Below, in pieces: positions 11,806 through 23,317 of a stretch of 64,000 nucleotides of DNA; position 1 is the first letter of the stretch, and each line of letters opens with the position of its first letter. The DNA is taken from contig NC_092092.1 of the NCBI RefSeq assembly GCF_045679555.1, positions 5,796,517 to 5,860,516 on the forward strand, given 5' to 3'. The notes under the pieces were generated by a model that saw only the letters and a list, made by a program, of their open reading frames with translations, made no database searches and was not told the origin of the DNA. Made by a program: the position numbers and the translations under genes. The stretch comes from Salvelinus alpinus. Lineage: Eukaryota; Chordata; Actinopteri; Salmoniformes; Salmonidae.

Positions 11806-13443
11806 CAGTTGAAGTCGGAAGTTTACATACACCTTTGCCAAATACATTTAAACTCAGTTTTTCACAATTACTGACATTTAATCCTAGCAAAACTTCCCTG
11901 TCTTAGATCAGTTAGGATCACTACTTTATTTTAAGAATGTGAAATGTCAGAAAGATAGCAGACAGAATTATTTATTTCAGCTTTCATTTCTTTCATCACA
12001 TTCCCAGTGGGTCAGAAGTTTACATACACTCAATTAGTATTTGGTAGCATTGCCTTTACATTGTTTAACTTGGATCAAACTTTTCGGGTAGCCTTCCACA
12101 AGCTTCCCACAATAAGTTGGGTGAATTTTGGCCAATTCCTCCTGACAGAGCTGGTGTAACTGAGTCAGGTTTGTAGGCCTCCTTGCTTGCACACGCTTTT
12201 TCAGTCCCGCCCACAAATTTTCTATAGGATTGAGGTCAGGGCTTTGTGATGGCCACTCCAATACCTTGACTTTGTTGTCCTTAAGCCATTTTGCCACAAC
12301 TTTGGAAGTATGCTTGGGGTCATTGTCCATTTGGAAGACCCATTTGCGACCAAGCTTTAACTTACTGACTGATGTCTTGAGATGTTGCTTCAATATATCC
12401 ACATAATTTTCCTGCCTCATGATGCCATCTATTTTGTGAAGTGCACCAGTCCCTCCTGCAGCAAAGCACACACACAACATGAGGCTGCCACCCCCATGCT
12501 TCACGGTTGGGATGGTGTTCTTCGGCTTGCAAGCCTCCCCCTTTTTCCTCCAAACATAATGATGGCCATTATGGCCAAACAGTTCTATTTTGTTTCATCA
12601 GACCAGTGGACATTTCTCCAAAAAGTACGATCTTTGTCCCCATGTGCAGTTGCAAACTGTAGTCTGGCTTGTTTATGGCAGTTTTGGAGCAGTGGCTTCT
12701 TCCTTGCTGAGCAGCCTTTCAGGTTATGTCGATATAGGACGCGTTTTACTGTGGATATAGATACTTTTGTACCTGTTTCCTCCAGCATCTTCACAAGGTC
12801 CTTTGCTGTTGTTCTGGGATTGATTTGCACTTTTCGCACCATAGTACGTTCATCTCTAGGAGACAGAACGCGTCTCCTTCCTGAGCGGTATGACGGCTGC
12901 GTGGTCCCATGGTGTTTATACTTGCATACTATTGTTTGTACAGATGAACGTGGTACCTTAAGGCGTTTGGAAATTGCTCCCAAGGATGAACCTGACTTGT
13001 GGAGGTCTACAATTTATTTTCTGAGGTCTTGGCTGATTTCTTTTGATTTTCCCATGATGTCAAGCAAAGTGGCACTGAGTTTGAAGGTAGGCCTTGAAAT
13101 ACATCCACAGGTACACTTCCAATTGACTCAAATTATGTCAATTTGCCTATCAGAAGCTTCTAAAGCCATGACAAAATGTTCTGGAATTTTCCAAGCTGTT
13201 TAAAGGCACAGTCAACTTAGTGTATGTAAACTTCTGACCCACTGGAATTGTGATGCAGTGAGTTATGAGTGAAATAATCTGTCTGGAAACAATTGTTGGA
13301 AAAATAACTTGTGTCATGCACAAAGTAGATGTCCTAACTGACTTGCCAAAACTATAGTTTGTTAAGAAGACATTTGTGGAGTGGTTGAACAACAAGTTTT
13401 AATGACTCCAACCTAAGTGTATGTAAACTTCCGACTTCAACTG
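11806..13443 (-). mobile_element. Sleeping Beauty-type Tc1 transposon, nearly full length
   Basis: A 1638-bp element bounded by TA dinucleotides with outer ends CAGTTGAAGTCGGAAGTTTA and its complement ending CCGACTTCAACTG. Each inverted repeat also has an inner direct repeat (12004-12031 and 13216-13245, around GGGTCAGAAGTTTACATACA), giving the IR/DR architecture known for salmonid Sleeping Beauty relatives. The transposase lies on the minus strand. Both termini look complete, so it may be recognisable by a related transposase, although its own gene is broken. Confidence 0.93.
12034..13055 (-). pseudogene. Sleeping Beauty-like transposase pseudogene
   Basis: It starts at ATG 13055-13053 and ends at the stop after NATKY (12034-12036). 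The span of 1022 nt is one base short of a 340-codon frame plus stop. Two disabling changes are visible: an in-frame TAA at codon 14 (13014-13016), and a one-base deletion just after WSDETK, near 12584, that shifts frame. The paired/HTH region (VPRSSVQTIV, TAKDLVKMLEETG) and DDE residues are still readable: first Asp in WSDETK, second in FQMDNDPKHTS, Glu in DLNPIENLW. The family mobilises DNA by cut and paste. Confidence 0.92.
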
Positions 13444-13468
13444 TATATATATATATATATATATATGT
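13444..13468. repeat. (TA)n microsatellite at transposon edge
   Basis: A short TA run directly abutting the right end of the Sleeping Beauty-type element, consistent with TA target choice. Confidence 0.9.
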
Positions 13469-13569
13469 GTATGTTCTGTGTGTTTTTACCTTTGACTCAC
13501 CTTGGCTTAGTACGAGCCACAGCTGACTACAGGTGCAACCTGGACTCAGGGTTAGACGTAACATAGTAA

Positions 13570-13862
13570 ATGTAAATCAAATTAAATTGTATTTCTCACT
13601 TGCGCCAAATACGACAGGTGTAGACCTTACGGTGAAATGCTTACTTACAAGCCATTAACCAACAATGCAGTTTTAAGAAAATACCCCCCAAAAAAGTAAG
13701 AGATAAGAATAACAAATAATTAAAGAGCAGCAGTAAATAACAGCGGTGCTATATACAGGGGGTACCGGTACAGAGTCAATGTGCGGAGGCACCGGTGTCG
13801 AGGTAATTGAGGTAATATGTACATGTAGGTAGAGTTATTAAAGTGACTATGTACGTAGCCTT
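13570..13862 (-). mobile_element. LINE family A, 3'-end fragment
   Basis: Reads (on +) TTTCTCACTTGCGCCAAATA, GGTGAAATGCTTACTTACAA, GGGGGTACCGGTACAGAGTC and GAGGTAATATGTACATG. The same blocks, in the same order, occur at 59660-59880 and 62318-62390, where they are interrupted by two later insertions. This copy therefore serves as the uninterrupted reference. It is 5'-truncated and non-coding. Confidence 0.8.
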
Positions 13863-14213
13863 GTGGTTCTAAATAAATTACCCAATCAAGAGACCCTGTT
13901 TTTACCTCAACTTTAGCGTTGGTTTGGCTGGCTTGGATAAACCTTCCACAATGGTTGTGTACACTGCTGGTCCTGGAAAGGAGACCGTTCCCTACTCACT
14001 GCTTCTCTGCTGCTGGCTCACTGTTTACAAAGGCATAGGAAAACAGATGACCTTTTGCCTGTTCAATCAACTGAGAAGTGTGTATTCAATCATTGTGAGA
14101 AAAAAGGCTGGTTTATTTTTGCTGGCGAAAGACTTTAGTTCTCCAAACAAGAGCCATATTAATCATCACTTCATCACATCCTGATACTGACAGGGCAGAG
14201 TAAACTGCTTACA
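13863..14213. other. Intergenic, no gene seen
   Basis: Non-repetitive sequence with one short open frame (13924-14184) that shows no family resemblance or splice context. Confidence 0.4.
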
Positions 14214-14321
14214 TCCCAAATGGCACCCTATTCCCTATATAGTGCACTACTTTTGACCAGGACCCATAGTGCTCTGGTCAAAAGTAATGCACTATTTAGG
14301 TAATAGTGTTGCATTTGGGAC
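14214..14321. repeat. Palindromic MITE family P, complete copy
   Basis: It begins TCCCAAATGGCACCCTATTC and ends with the complementary GCATTTGGGA. The central hinge is near CCAGGACCCATAG. The two arms pair over most of the 108 bp. Confidence 0.85.
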
Positions 14322-14429
14322 CTAAGCCAGACCTTAAACAGGGGGAGTTAAACCTGTGTTTTACATTCCTTATGAAAAAAACACATGTGAACTCTGCATT
14401 GTACTCTGCTAACACACTGCTATTCGATG

Positions 14430-14612
14430 TGGAATTTTAGGACCCCTGTAGGTATTAAAAAAATATATATTTTTAAGTATTTGATCAAATATAGAATTCG
14501 GCCTTGACTGCTATAGCCCATAGAAATACATTGAATAACACATTCATAAAGGGCAAAACAGACAGTACAAAAAATACATCGTACGGAATAAGGTATTGAG
14601 ATATAAGTACAG
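14430..14612 (-). repeat. Dispersed repeat, inverted partner of 11163-11430
   Basis: The + strand reads AGGACCCCTGTAGGTATT, ACACATTCATAAAGGGCAAA and AATACATCGTACGGAATAAG, matching the complement of 11163-11430. The shared family is evident but its class is unknown. Confidence 0.75.
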
Positions 14613-15598
14613 GGATTATTTGTAAGAGTTTCTTTTTTAAACATATTTAACCCATTTTTTTTGGTGGGGCACAAAACTACTTCCATTCCTTTTTGGAAAT
14701 TGGTACAGGTAGAACTAAACGGGGAACACCATCGTGTTCGTGAGTCTCCCCTTTCCATAGAGTGGTAAATTAGTTTGTAGGCAAACCCATACAGACGCTA
14801 CAGACGTTTTTGTGAGTAGATAGATTTTCGGGAACTGTAGTGTTTGAGAGATAAGCATCATGTTATTATGCACACCTGGTTGAAATGGTATGCACGTGTT
14901 CAGTGCGTGATATTAGAAATACATATCTGATTGGATGCCCATAGCTTAATTGGCAGGGCCTCATTGGTTTTGGGCCAGGGTATTCAAGTGTGCTTCCTTT
15001 GAGCTGGTGCAGATGGACTCAGCTCGGAACCGGCTACGTTGTATCTGCTGTCATGTTGGAAATAAACCGTCTTTGTGATGTTAAGGCTTTATACTGTCAA
15101 GTTTCTCTTTGCAATAACTAAAAAATAACCCGCTTCCTTTAACCGGGGATGCAACAGGAACGTCTCCTGGTCTGACAAACAGCTCTGTAGCTCTGCCACT
15201 TTTCACCGCAAAGGCAAAAGACCGACATCGATGGATGCGATGGATTGAGACAAAGCCCAAAGATAAATAATGAGCTACCCTGTGAAGAGGTTTTTGTGCA
15301 TTTTCCAGTGACTTAATGGCAACTTGTTGCTGTGAATTTGTAATTTCTTAACTGGAAACTACTTGTCAGTAAGTTACAGGAAGTAGTTTGGTGGTTGGGG
15401 TGCTGTGTTTTAATTTGTAATATTTTTATATATTCTTTTATTATTTCTTTACTATTTTGTTGAGTAGGCGGGTGCTGAAGAAAATGGTGTGCCCGTGCTA
15501 CAGAGCTATATTGGTCTGCTAATACAGCACTATTAAAGGCTCAGTGCACTAATTTCATGAGAAAAAAGAAGAAAATATATATGTATAAATATATATTA
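14613..15598. other. Intergenic DNA with probable old repeat fragments
   Basis: No gene seen. The stretch 15370-15560 (CTACTTGTCAGTAAGTTACA, AAAGGCTCAGTGCACTAATT) resembles dispersed salmonid repeats. A segment at 14930-15130 with AATAAA and a GC-rich leader could be an LTR remnant, but no termini or duplications could be identified. Confidence 0.3.
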
Positions 15599-15963
15599 CA
15601 GTACCAGTCAAAAGTTTGGACACACCTACTCATTCAAAGGTTTTTCTTTATTTTTACTATTTTCTACATTGTAGAATAATAGTGAAGACATCAAAACTAT
15701 GAAATAACACATATGATATCATGTAGTAACCAAAAAAGTGTTAAACAAATGAAAATATATTTTATATTTTAGATTATTCAAAGTAGCCACCCTTTGCCTT
15801 GATGACAACTTTGCACACTCTTGGCATTCTCTCAACCAGCTTCACCTGGAAAGTTTTTCCAACAGTCTTGAAGGAGTTCCCACATATGCTGAGCACTTGT
15901 TGGCTCATTTTCCTTCACTCTGTGGTCCAACTCATCCCAAACCCTCTCTATTGGGTTGAAGTC
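15599..15963 (-). mobile_element. Tc1-like transposon fragment (CAGTACCAGTC family)
   Basis: The left terminus CAGTACCAGTCAAAAGTTTG follows a TA. The sequence then matches the left part of the copy at 62391-63410 (TTCTACATTGTAGAATAATA, CCTTGATGACAACTTTGCAC). It breaks off at about 15963 where a foldback sequence begins. Only the C-terminal end of a minus-strand transposase region remains. Confidence 0.85.
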
Positions 15964-16125
15964 ATGAGAAAAGAAGAAACATGCACACTGCTCTTGCTAG
16001 TATCACTACTCGTTGTTAAGCTTTACATTTCGGCCTCAAGGCCTTCGTCAGAGCTTTGTAAAGCTTAATAAAGAGCAGTGATACTAGCAAGAGCAGTGTG
16101 CTGGTTTCTAATTATTTTCTCATCA
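15964..16125. repeat. Foldback element, 44-bp arms
   Basis: The left arm (15984-16027, starting CACACTGCTCTTGCTAGTAT) is the near-exact reverse complement of the right arm (16057-16100, ending GATACTAGCAAGAGCAGTGT then G), with three mismatches. The loop holds a second small palindrome, GGCCTCAAGGCC. Weaker pairing continues outward (GAGAAAAGAAGAAAC with TTTCTAATTATTTTCTC). Transcribed RNA would form a strong hairpin. Confidence 0.85.
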
Positions 16126-16569
16126 TATTCAGCTGTTGCCGTGTACCTGCAGTAAAGATAGCTCAGATGTGCTAGTGCCTTTTGAATTTTGAATACTCAC
16201 TTCCGCTTCCACACCAGTGAGTGTGATGGATCAGCTACAAATTTGACAATAAATCCCTTTTAACTAGTTGACAATAAGTTATTGCAAATTAAACATAAAC
16301 TACCTTTGAATTAACTGCCATAAAGCTATTGGAAAATGCACAGGAACAGTGCAGCTCTTGATTGTCACAACTTCTTACTAAGATTGCAAAACGGACAATT
16401 TCAAAAGACATGCGCAACCTTCAACAACATAATCATGAAACCACAAACTGGTACAACATTTCCACTGACGGTTGGCACAAATACAACATGAACCCAAATA
16501 TGCTTATGAGCACCCAGCAGCACATTGCCCCACCTACATTTCAAAGTGCAGTAATGAGTGTACCTAATG
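16126..16569. other. Intergenic, no gene seen
   Basis: Non-repetitive at this resolution. The open frame beginning at 16362 runs into the following inverted-repeat element and is not credible. Confidence 0.4.
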
Positions 16570-16971
16570 CTGCATTCGTAACCAAGTGGAGAGTGGGAAT
16601 TTACCACATACGACTGGGAAAAATGATATTGAATGGCCTTCCAACTGGTAATTACTGGTGAGAAACACATCATTCCTGAGCTCTGATTTCTCACACATGC
16701 TGACCTCGGACGTCACTTACTAAGGTAATGACCTCAATAACAGGTTTTTCGTCAGTTAATTGTAACAACATAACATTATTTATAAGAAGCAATCTATTCA
16801 TATGGTTTTTTAACTCTATAATTTCTTTACTTTTAGTTTATGGTTGAAGAAGTTTGTTGTCTATTAACCAATTGGCATTTCCCAACGATTTCAAAGCACG
16901 TGAATGCATCTTCTGGTATTTACAACTTCACAACTGGTAAATTTTCTCTTCCCACATGATTACGAACGCAG
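16570..16971. repeat. MITE-like element with ~35-bp terminal inverted repeats
   Basis: The left end GCATTCGTAACCAAGTGG...GAATTTACCA pairs with the right end TGGTAAATTTTC...CATGATTACGAACGC with several mismatches. The interior is AT-rich and non-coding, about 400 bp in all. It is probably a non-autonomous DNA transposon. Confidence 0.65.
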
Positions 16972-17219
16972 ATTTATGTTCAATATATTGGGTAGAAAAA
17001 CGTATCATTATACTAGATTATCTGCACATGTACCCTAAAAGGTACCGACCATTACCATGTGAGTTCCTACGTGTACCTCTGAAGGTACCTTATGTGTACC
17101 TATGACCTTACGCTGATCTTTCCTTAAACATTAATTACCTATAATACATCTCTGCACTTAGGAAACGGGTGCCATCTGCCATCTGTTATCAGTTATTCTG
17201 ACTATTCTCTCATCGTTGA

Positions 17220-17760
17220 TTTAATTTAATTATTTATTTATTTTTCTGTATAGTTGTCTCATGTTGATGAGGAATATTATTCTGGTTTAATGTTACTCCT
17301 GAATCTCTATGATAAATATAATAGTTTTTAACTTCACTTTGAAGTCCAAAGTGTATGAATACAGGTGAAATGAGTTATAGACATAGACATGTTGGCGTAG
17401 CAGAAAGATTGGAATGCTGTGAAACGAGAGGTTGTGAGTTCAAATCCCAGGTAACGACATGTTGAATATGAATTACTGTACATTTAAAGATACACAATGT
17501 AGTCATGTATTGTATGGCAAAGTGTGTAAAAAATATAAGTAGAAAATACTATGTTAAAAGCATTGTGTATGTGTCATAACAACACATTTTTGTTTGCAGG
17601 CCATCACCTGTGAAATCTCATGTGAAAATTTGAATCCACATGTGAAATATGTGAAATGTGAAATATCATCACATCCAAATAAAACAAATGGTTTCGCTTG
17701 ATTTCACGTCACAGGAAATCATCTGATTTTCCACATGTGAAATCGTGTTTTTTTCCGTAA
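17220..17760 (+). repeat. tRNA-like/CACATGTG repeat (family X), copy 1
   Basis: Shares several blocks with 38013-38720: TCTGTATAGTTGTCT, ATGATAAATATAATAG, and GAATACAGGTGAAAT. A tRNA-like promoter pair is visible: box A-like TGGCGTAGCAG (17393-17403) and box B-like AGTTCAAATCC (17437-17447). It is followed by several palindromic CACATGTG/CATGTGAAA words. It may be a SINE-like composite; no coding capacity. Confidence 0.6.
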
Positions 17761-17764
17761 GAGA

Positions 17765-18190
17765 TCACACAGATTACTCTGAACCAATGGCATGCTGCCA
17801 TCATTATCATATTAAATTCTGTAGAATTCAATTTTTCTACTATATTCAGTCAAAATCCATAGCAACTGATCAATATTACACAAAGAACATATCATATCTT
17901 AAGGGTAGACTCAGCGATGTGACGTAGATGCACAGAGTAAACAGCGTAGTGGGTCAGTTTCCATAACAACTAAGAGCATTGGAGCACGAGGCTAAACTTC
18001 TCAGCTGTTTTTGTGCACTGGCTACCACATTGTAAGAGTGTGAAGCCAACATGTGCACACGCGCAGATACTGTGTGTGACTGTGTGAGAGCAAAGTCTTG
18101 CATCTCGCTCATCGCAATATCTTTGCGCATGCAACGTCATTTCGCTGACTCTACCTTTAACATAATATTGTCCACATCATTTGGTACTGA
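17765..18190. other. Intergenic, no gene seen
   Basis: One short open frame (17745-17927) has no recognisable features. Possible fragments of dispersed repeat cannot be delimited. Confidence 0.35.
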
Positions 18191-18198
18191 ATAAAGCA

Positions 18199-18260
18199 GT
18201 GTGTGTCTGTGTGTGTGTGTGTGTGTGTGTGTCTGTGTGTGTGTGTGTGGGGGGGGGGGG
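18199..18260. repeat. (GT)n microsatellite followed by G tract
   Basis: GT repeats with two TCTG interruptions end in an uninterrupted G run at about 18249-18260. Confidence 0.95.
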
Positions 18261-18509
18261 CACAGCAGTGAGTGGAACAGTGGTCCCTTGTCTGCCAGTA
18301 CTCACCATGGCCCTGTAATTTACACACTAGTCTAATGGCAGTCGACCGAAGACCGACAACACGGTCCTGTAATGTATACACTAGTCTACTGGCAGTCCAG
18401 GCATCCAGCCAGGACCCATTCTCAACTGAAGACAGACAATATGTCCGACCACCATAGCATTCAGAGAAAGCACATTTTATGTCTCCCACCAACGTCTTTG
18501 GATTTGCGT

Positions 18510-18609
18510 TCCAAATGGCACCCTTTTCCCTAAACAGTCCACTGCTATTGACCCTATGGGCCCTCATCAAAAGTAGTGCACTATATAGGGAATATTGTGC
18601 CCTTTGGGA
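18510..18609. repeat. Palindromic MITE family P
   Basis: It begins TCCAAATGGCACCC and ends GCCCTTTGGGAC, with AAAAGTAGTGCACTATATAG in the right arm. Confidence 0.85.
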
Positions 18610-18681
18610 CTGATCCCAGGTCTCAGCACACTGACTGCTGCTAGGGCCATGATTAATGACTTATGGCCTTATTGTGTAGAG

Positions 18682-20440
18682 CAGGGGTGTCAAACTCATT
18701 TCGCATCGTGGGCCACATACGGCCTAGGGAGATGTCAAGTGGGCCGGACCATTAAAATTATACCATACTCTGCTATAAATAACCAAAATATCATGTCTTT
18801 CCTTTGTTTTGGTGTAAAGAAGCACAAGAACATTAGGAAAATATTGAAATTTAATGAACTATCCTTTTACAAAACATTTCATGAAACACCTCATATTTCC
18901 TTAGACAAATGTGCAATTTACTTTTATCATTCACAAATATGCATTGCAACTGATCCCACTGATTGTACAAAGGCACAAAACTTTAATTGGTACTGAAAAA
19001 TATAGTAATGCACTTTAAGATTAAATGAGACTTTTAAAGAAAGGAATTTTTAAACCACTTACACATACGCATATAAAATCTAAATGTAATCCCTGCGTAC
19101 ACCTTACAAACTAAGGAGAGTGATTTTAAATGTGTAATGAAGAAAGTGTTCGCCTGTCCTGTAAATCTGTAAACTTCATACATGAAACATACATACACAT
19201 ACAATACATACTGAAAATTTATGGAGTTGTATGAACAGTAGAATTCCATCACACAACTTTTGTTTTGAAGCTGCTGACTAACATTAAAGTGCACATTTTT
19301 TTAAATCACCACAGTAAGGATTCATCTTCACAGAGCTGTATTCTTTCAATGCAAACAGTATCTAAGGCAGCATTTTAAAGGTGTTAGTCTAGTCTGGACT
19401 TGTATTTGTTCCTGAAACTTGGCATCTTTTGGCCTGTACAAGTGCATCAACACCAGGTGTCATGTCCTGACTAGCTGTCACTTTCAGAATGTCATTTAAG
19501 TGCTTGTTTGTGAGCCTTGAACGCATTTTTGTTTTATTGATATTCATCACTGAGAAAATTTGTTCACAAAGGTAGGTTGTCCCAAACATGCACAAAATTT
19601 TAGCAGCCAGGGCTGTTAATTTGGGGTACCCTGGTAGTAGATACTGATAAAATCTGTCCAGACCTACAGAGGCAAATTTGCCCTTCAAATCTGCATCACA
19701 CTGCAAATCAATTATCTCTAGCTGAATTTCGACCGGCAGATCAGAAGCTTTAACTGTGAAAGGTGAGCGAAAAACTGAAAATTCTGTCTCAAGTTCACCA
19801 AATACTTGACTTGACTCTCTGTTTCAATTGACTGTCTAAATCTGCCGATAGTTCCGAAATCCTCTCTGCTATAGTATTCCTCGTCAGGCTAATATTGGCA
19901 AAAGCTTGTCGCTTCTCGGCACATACAAGTTCAGCCGCCTTCATCATGCATCATTTAACAAAGTCACCGTCGGAATACGGCTTCGATGCTAATGCTATTT
20001 CGCTAGCAATTAGGTAGCTGGCTTTTACCGCTGCTTCACTGACTTCTCGGCTCTGGATGAAAGTTGACTGCTGTTTCCTCAGACCCGCCAGCAATTCGTT
20101 AATCTTATCTCTTCTCAGTTGTCCTTGCAAGCCGTCATCTTTTTCGCTGTGATGAGTCTCGTAGTGGCGTCGAGACCAAGGTATTAACAACGTCGTAACA
20201 AGCAGCAGATGGCGCATTGATACCGTCTGCTGTTTTCAGTCTGTCTCAGTGATGCAGCTTGTCTTCTACTCTGATGGAAAGAGTGCGCCCCTTAGCGGAT
20301 AATCCATGAATTGCAGCGAATTAAAAATATTAATTCCATGTCTTTTATGCATTTTTTCCACTTTCAAATTATCCTGCGGGCCTGATCGAACCTCCTTGGG
20401 GGCCGGTTCCGGCCCGCGGGCCGTATGTTTGACACCCCTG
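18682..20440 (-). mobile_element. hAT-superfamily DNA transposon with perfect 8-bp target duplication
   Basis: Termini are CAGGGGTGTCAAACTCATTT at 18682 and ATGTTTGACACCCCTG ending at 20440, forming inverted repeats. Both flanks carry GTGTAGAG (18674-18681 and 20441-20448), an exact 8-bp target-site duplication as expected for hAT elements. The 1.76-kb interior holds transposase remnants on the minus strand. It is a Charlie-like vertebrate hAT, shorter than an autonomous copy. Confidence 0.93.
19389..20217 (-). pseudogene. hAT transposase remnants
   Basis: Two broken open frames: 19951-20217 gives an N-terminal part with HYETHHSEKDDGLQGQLRRD and SREVSEAAVKASYLIASEIA. 19389-19706 gives the C-terminal hAT dimerisation-type region with TTYLCEQIFSVMNINKTKMR and SRLTNKHLNDILKV. 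The catalytic middle is deleted or scrambled. The family resembles the transposase-derived tails of GTF2IRD2/ZBED-type proteins. No intact product is possible. Confidence 0.85.
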
Positions 20441-20448
20441 GTGTAGAG

Positions 20449-21074
20449 GCTCACTAATTAACTGCAGACTGAGTGAAGACACGCTATGAAAATCTTTTCT
20501 GATAACTTGAACTCTTTTCTCGCTCCCTTCCTCCCACTCGCAGAAACCTTGGCATGTGGAAGCTCTTACTGACACATTTGTAAGCAGCAGACCAACGTTG
20601 AGTAAGATGAATGGTCTTTCCAGGAATAGTAAACAGGCTATAATTTAACAGTATGTATGACATACTGGCATTATGCTCCTGCACTGTTCGTGCTCTCGAA
20701 CAGTTTGGAAACTGCAGTCCAAGTTTCCCCCGCTGTTGGTTTAAAATTAGGATTGGTCTATTCATGTAGGGTATTTCTGAGATACTAACCTGGCAGGCAT
20801 GTGCTCTTTTCCCTTTTAAGAGTTTTCAGCACTTTCTTTTAAACATAGTTAACTGGGACAAGGCAATCAGTTGACTTCTTTTACGTTTCTGTGTACCGTA
20901 AAAACAACTGTCTCTGGGGGTTTTCTCTGTCAAAATTCAACATCGATTTGAATTTCAATCAAAACAAACAAATGCAATTATTTCCAGTCTGATGGGCACT
21001 GAGGAAACATACACACTGTACGAACACAACATTTAGTACAGACTAACAAACAATATTCCCAACTAAAATTGAAA
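20449..21074. other. Intergenic, no gene seen
   Basis: Non-repetitive sequence resuming directly after the hAT duplication. Short minus-strand open frames show no family signature. Confidence 0.4.
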
Positions 21075-21170
21075 GGTCCCAAATGCACCATATTCCCTAT
21101 TTACTATACTTAACTTGTCCGGGCCCATAGGGATCTGGTCAAAAGTAGTACCCTATGTAGGGAATGGGAT
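21075..21170. repeat. Palindromic MITE family P, diverged
   Basis: It begins GGTCCCAAATGCACCATATT and includes GGTCAAAAGTAGTACCCTAT. The outer right arm is worn. Confidence 0.75.
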
Positions 21171-21516
21171 ACACGCTGTTCTAGCCGACACATGCCTTGC
21201 GGGATATGCTGTAGCCATCGCACACATTTTATCACCCACGTGCCTCCTATAATTAGGTCTGTTAACATATTGCCGTTTTTTTTTTTGCAGTTCTGTTGAC
21301 GGGCTAACTTAATCAAGTTACTATGGAACTTGTTGTGCCTTGCCCAAGGTGATGGTTTTAGTGCCAGAAGTATAGACTTGACCTATGGGAAGAAAAGAGC
21401 TGTGGCCCGATTCTGCAAATGTGTGCATTTTCCAGATTTATTTATTTATTTGCCAGGTGAAAGATATTGTTTGGCCAGGCATTGACAATGATGGAAACAA
21501 AAATGTTCCACAATAA

Positions 21517-21945
21517 TGTAGTGGATAATGTAGTGGATAATGTAATGGGTGATGTAGTGGATAATGCAGTGAATTACATAGTGGATAATGTAGTGGATGA
21601 TGTGGTGAGTTATGTAGTGGATTATGTAGTTGATAATGTAGTGGATGATGTGGTAGGTGACGTAGTGGATAATGTAGTTGATAATGTAGTGGATTATGTA
21701 GTGGATGATGTAGTGGATAATGTAGTGGAATTGTAGTTGATAATATAGTGGATGATGTAGTGGGTGATGTGGTGAATTATGTGGTGGATAATGTAGTGGA
21801 TGATGTGGCGGGTGATGTGGCGGGGGATGTAGCGGGTGATGTAGCGGGTGATGTGGCGTGTGATGTAGTGGATTATGTAGTTGATAATGTAGCGGATAAT
21901 GTAGCAGATAATGTAGCGGGTGATGTGGTGGGTGAAGAATACCGC
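21517..21945. repeat. 12-bp minisatellite (GTAGTGGATAAT)n, diverged
   Basis: About 35 imperfect 12-bp units mixing GATGTAGTG, GATAATGTAGTG and GGTGATGTGGCG variants. One GC-richer subgroup (GTAGCGGGTGAT) is clustered at 21808-21930. Because the unit is divisible by three, repetitive Val/Asp frames stay open; they are not genes. Confidence 0.95.
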
Positions 21946-22616
<671 letters not shown>

Positions 22617-22722
22617 CAGGTTTGGCTATGTGGCTAACACTATCTGCATCTCCCTCGCTCTCTGCTCAGTGCCATCTCATAAATGGTATACTAGTGTCGC
22701 TGTTGATGAATATTACTTGAAA

Positions 22723-22765
22723 ATGTGCCATAGTGTGCCATAGTGTGCCATAGTGTGCCATAGTG
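22723..22765. repeat. 10-bp tandem repeat (TGTGCCATAG), four copies
   Basis: Four exact consecutive copies of TGTGCCATAG. Confidence 0.95.
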
Positions 22766-22803
22766 ATCCTTCTTCGCTGCCTACCGCCCATATCTGTGGC
22801 CAC

Positions 22804-22909
22804 ATCCAAAATGGCACCCTATTCTGTATGTAGTTAATTACTTTTGACCAGGGCCCATAGGGAATAGGGCTATGGGCCCTTTAGACCAGGGACCATAGGG
22901 AATACCAGG
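22804..22909. repeat. Palindromic MITE family P, rearranged
   Basis: The left arm (CCAAAATGGCACCCTATTC) is normal, but the centre (GGGCCCATAGGGAATAGGG) is partly duplicated and the right terminus is missing. Confidence 0.75.
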
Positions 22910-23317
22910 CCCCAGTCAAAACAACTGCACCAGAGAATAAGGGGACTTTTCAGCAACGGCCTGTGACATCATAACCAGAATAAGTGTGATGGGGTGTGAA
23001 TAAAAAAAATAAAGAAAAAGAAAAAGTAATTCAGTCAGTCTAACTCCAGCAAATTAGCGAGACAACACAACTGTCAGGTGTCAGCCTACTGTGACAGTTG
23101 TCGCCCAATTCGCCGGGGATGTTTCCACAGGGATATTTTCACTTTCCTCACCGCACCACAAAAGGGCAATGTCTCCTGTGGTTTTTTTAATAGGAGTGCT
23201 GTCCTGTCTGTCATCTGCGGCTCTGGAGTCATAACAAATCACCGGCACTCAGCTGAGGCTGAACATTGCGGACGTCAGGAGGAAGACGGATGACCTGAAG
23301 GCCTTTGAAGTGCTTTG
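22910..23317. other. Intergenic, no gene seen
   Basis: No recognisable gene or repeat apart from an A-rich patch near 23005-23025. Confidence 0.4.

Noticed and set aside
12382-13203. Plus-strand 273-codon gene
   Set aside because: It is the antisense shadow of the Sleeping Beauty-like transposase.
14930-15130. LTR retrotransposon fragment
   Set aside because: AATAAA and a GC-rich leader suggested an LTR, but no TG...CA ends or target duplication could be found.
16362-16661. A 99-codon gene
   Set aside because: It runs into the inverted terminal repeat of a MITE and has no family signature.
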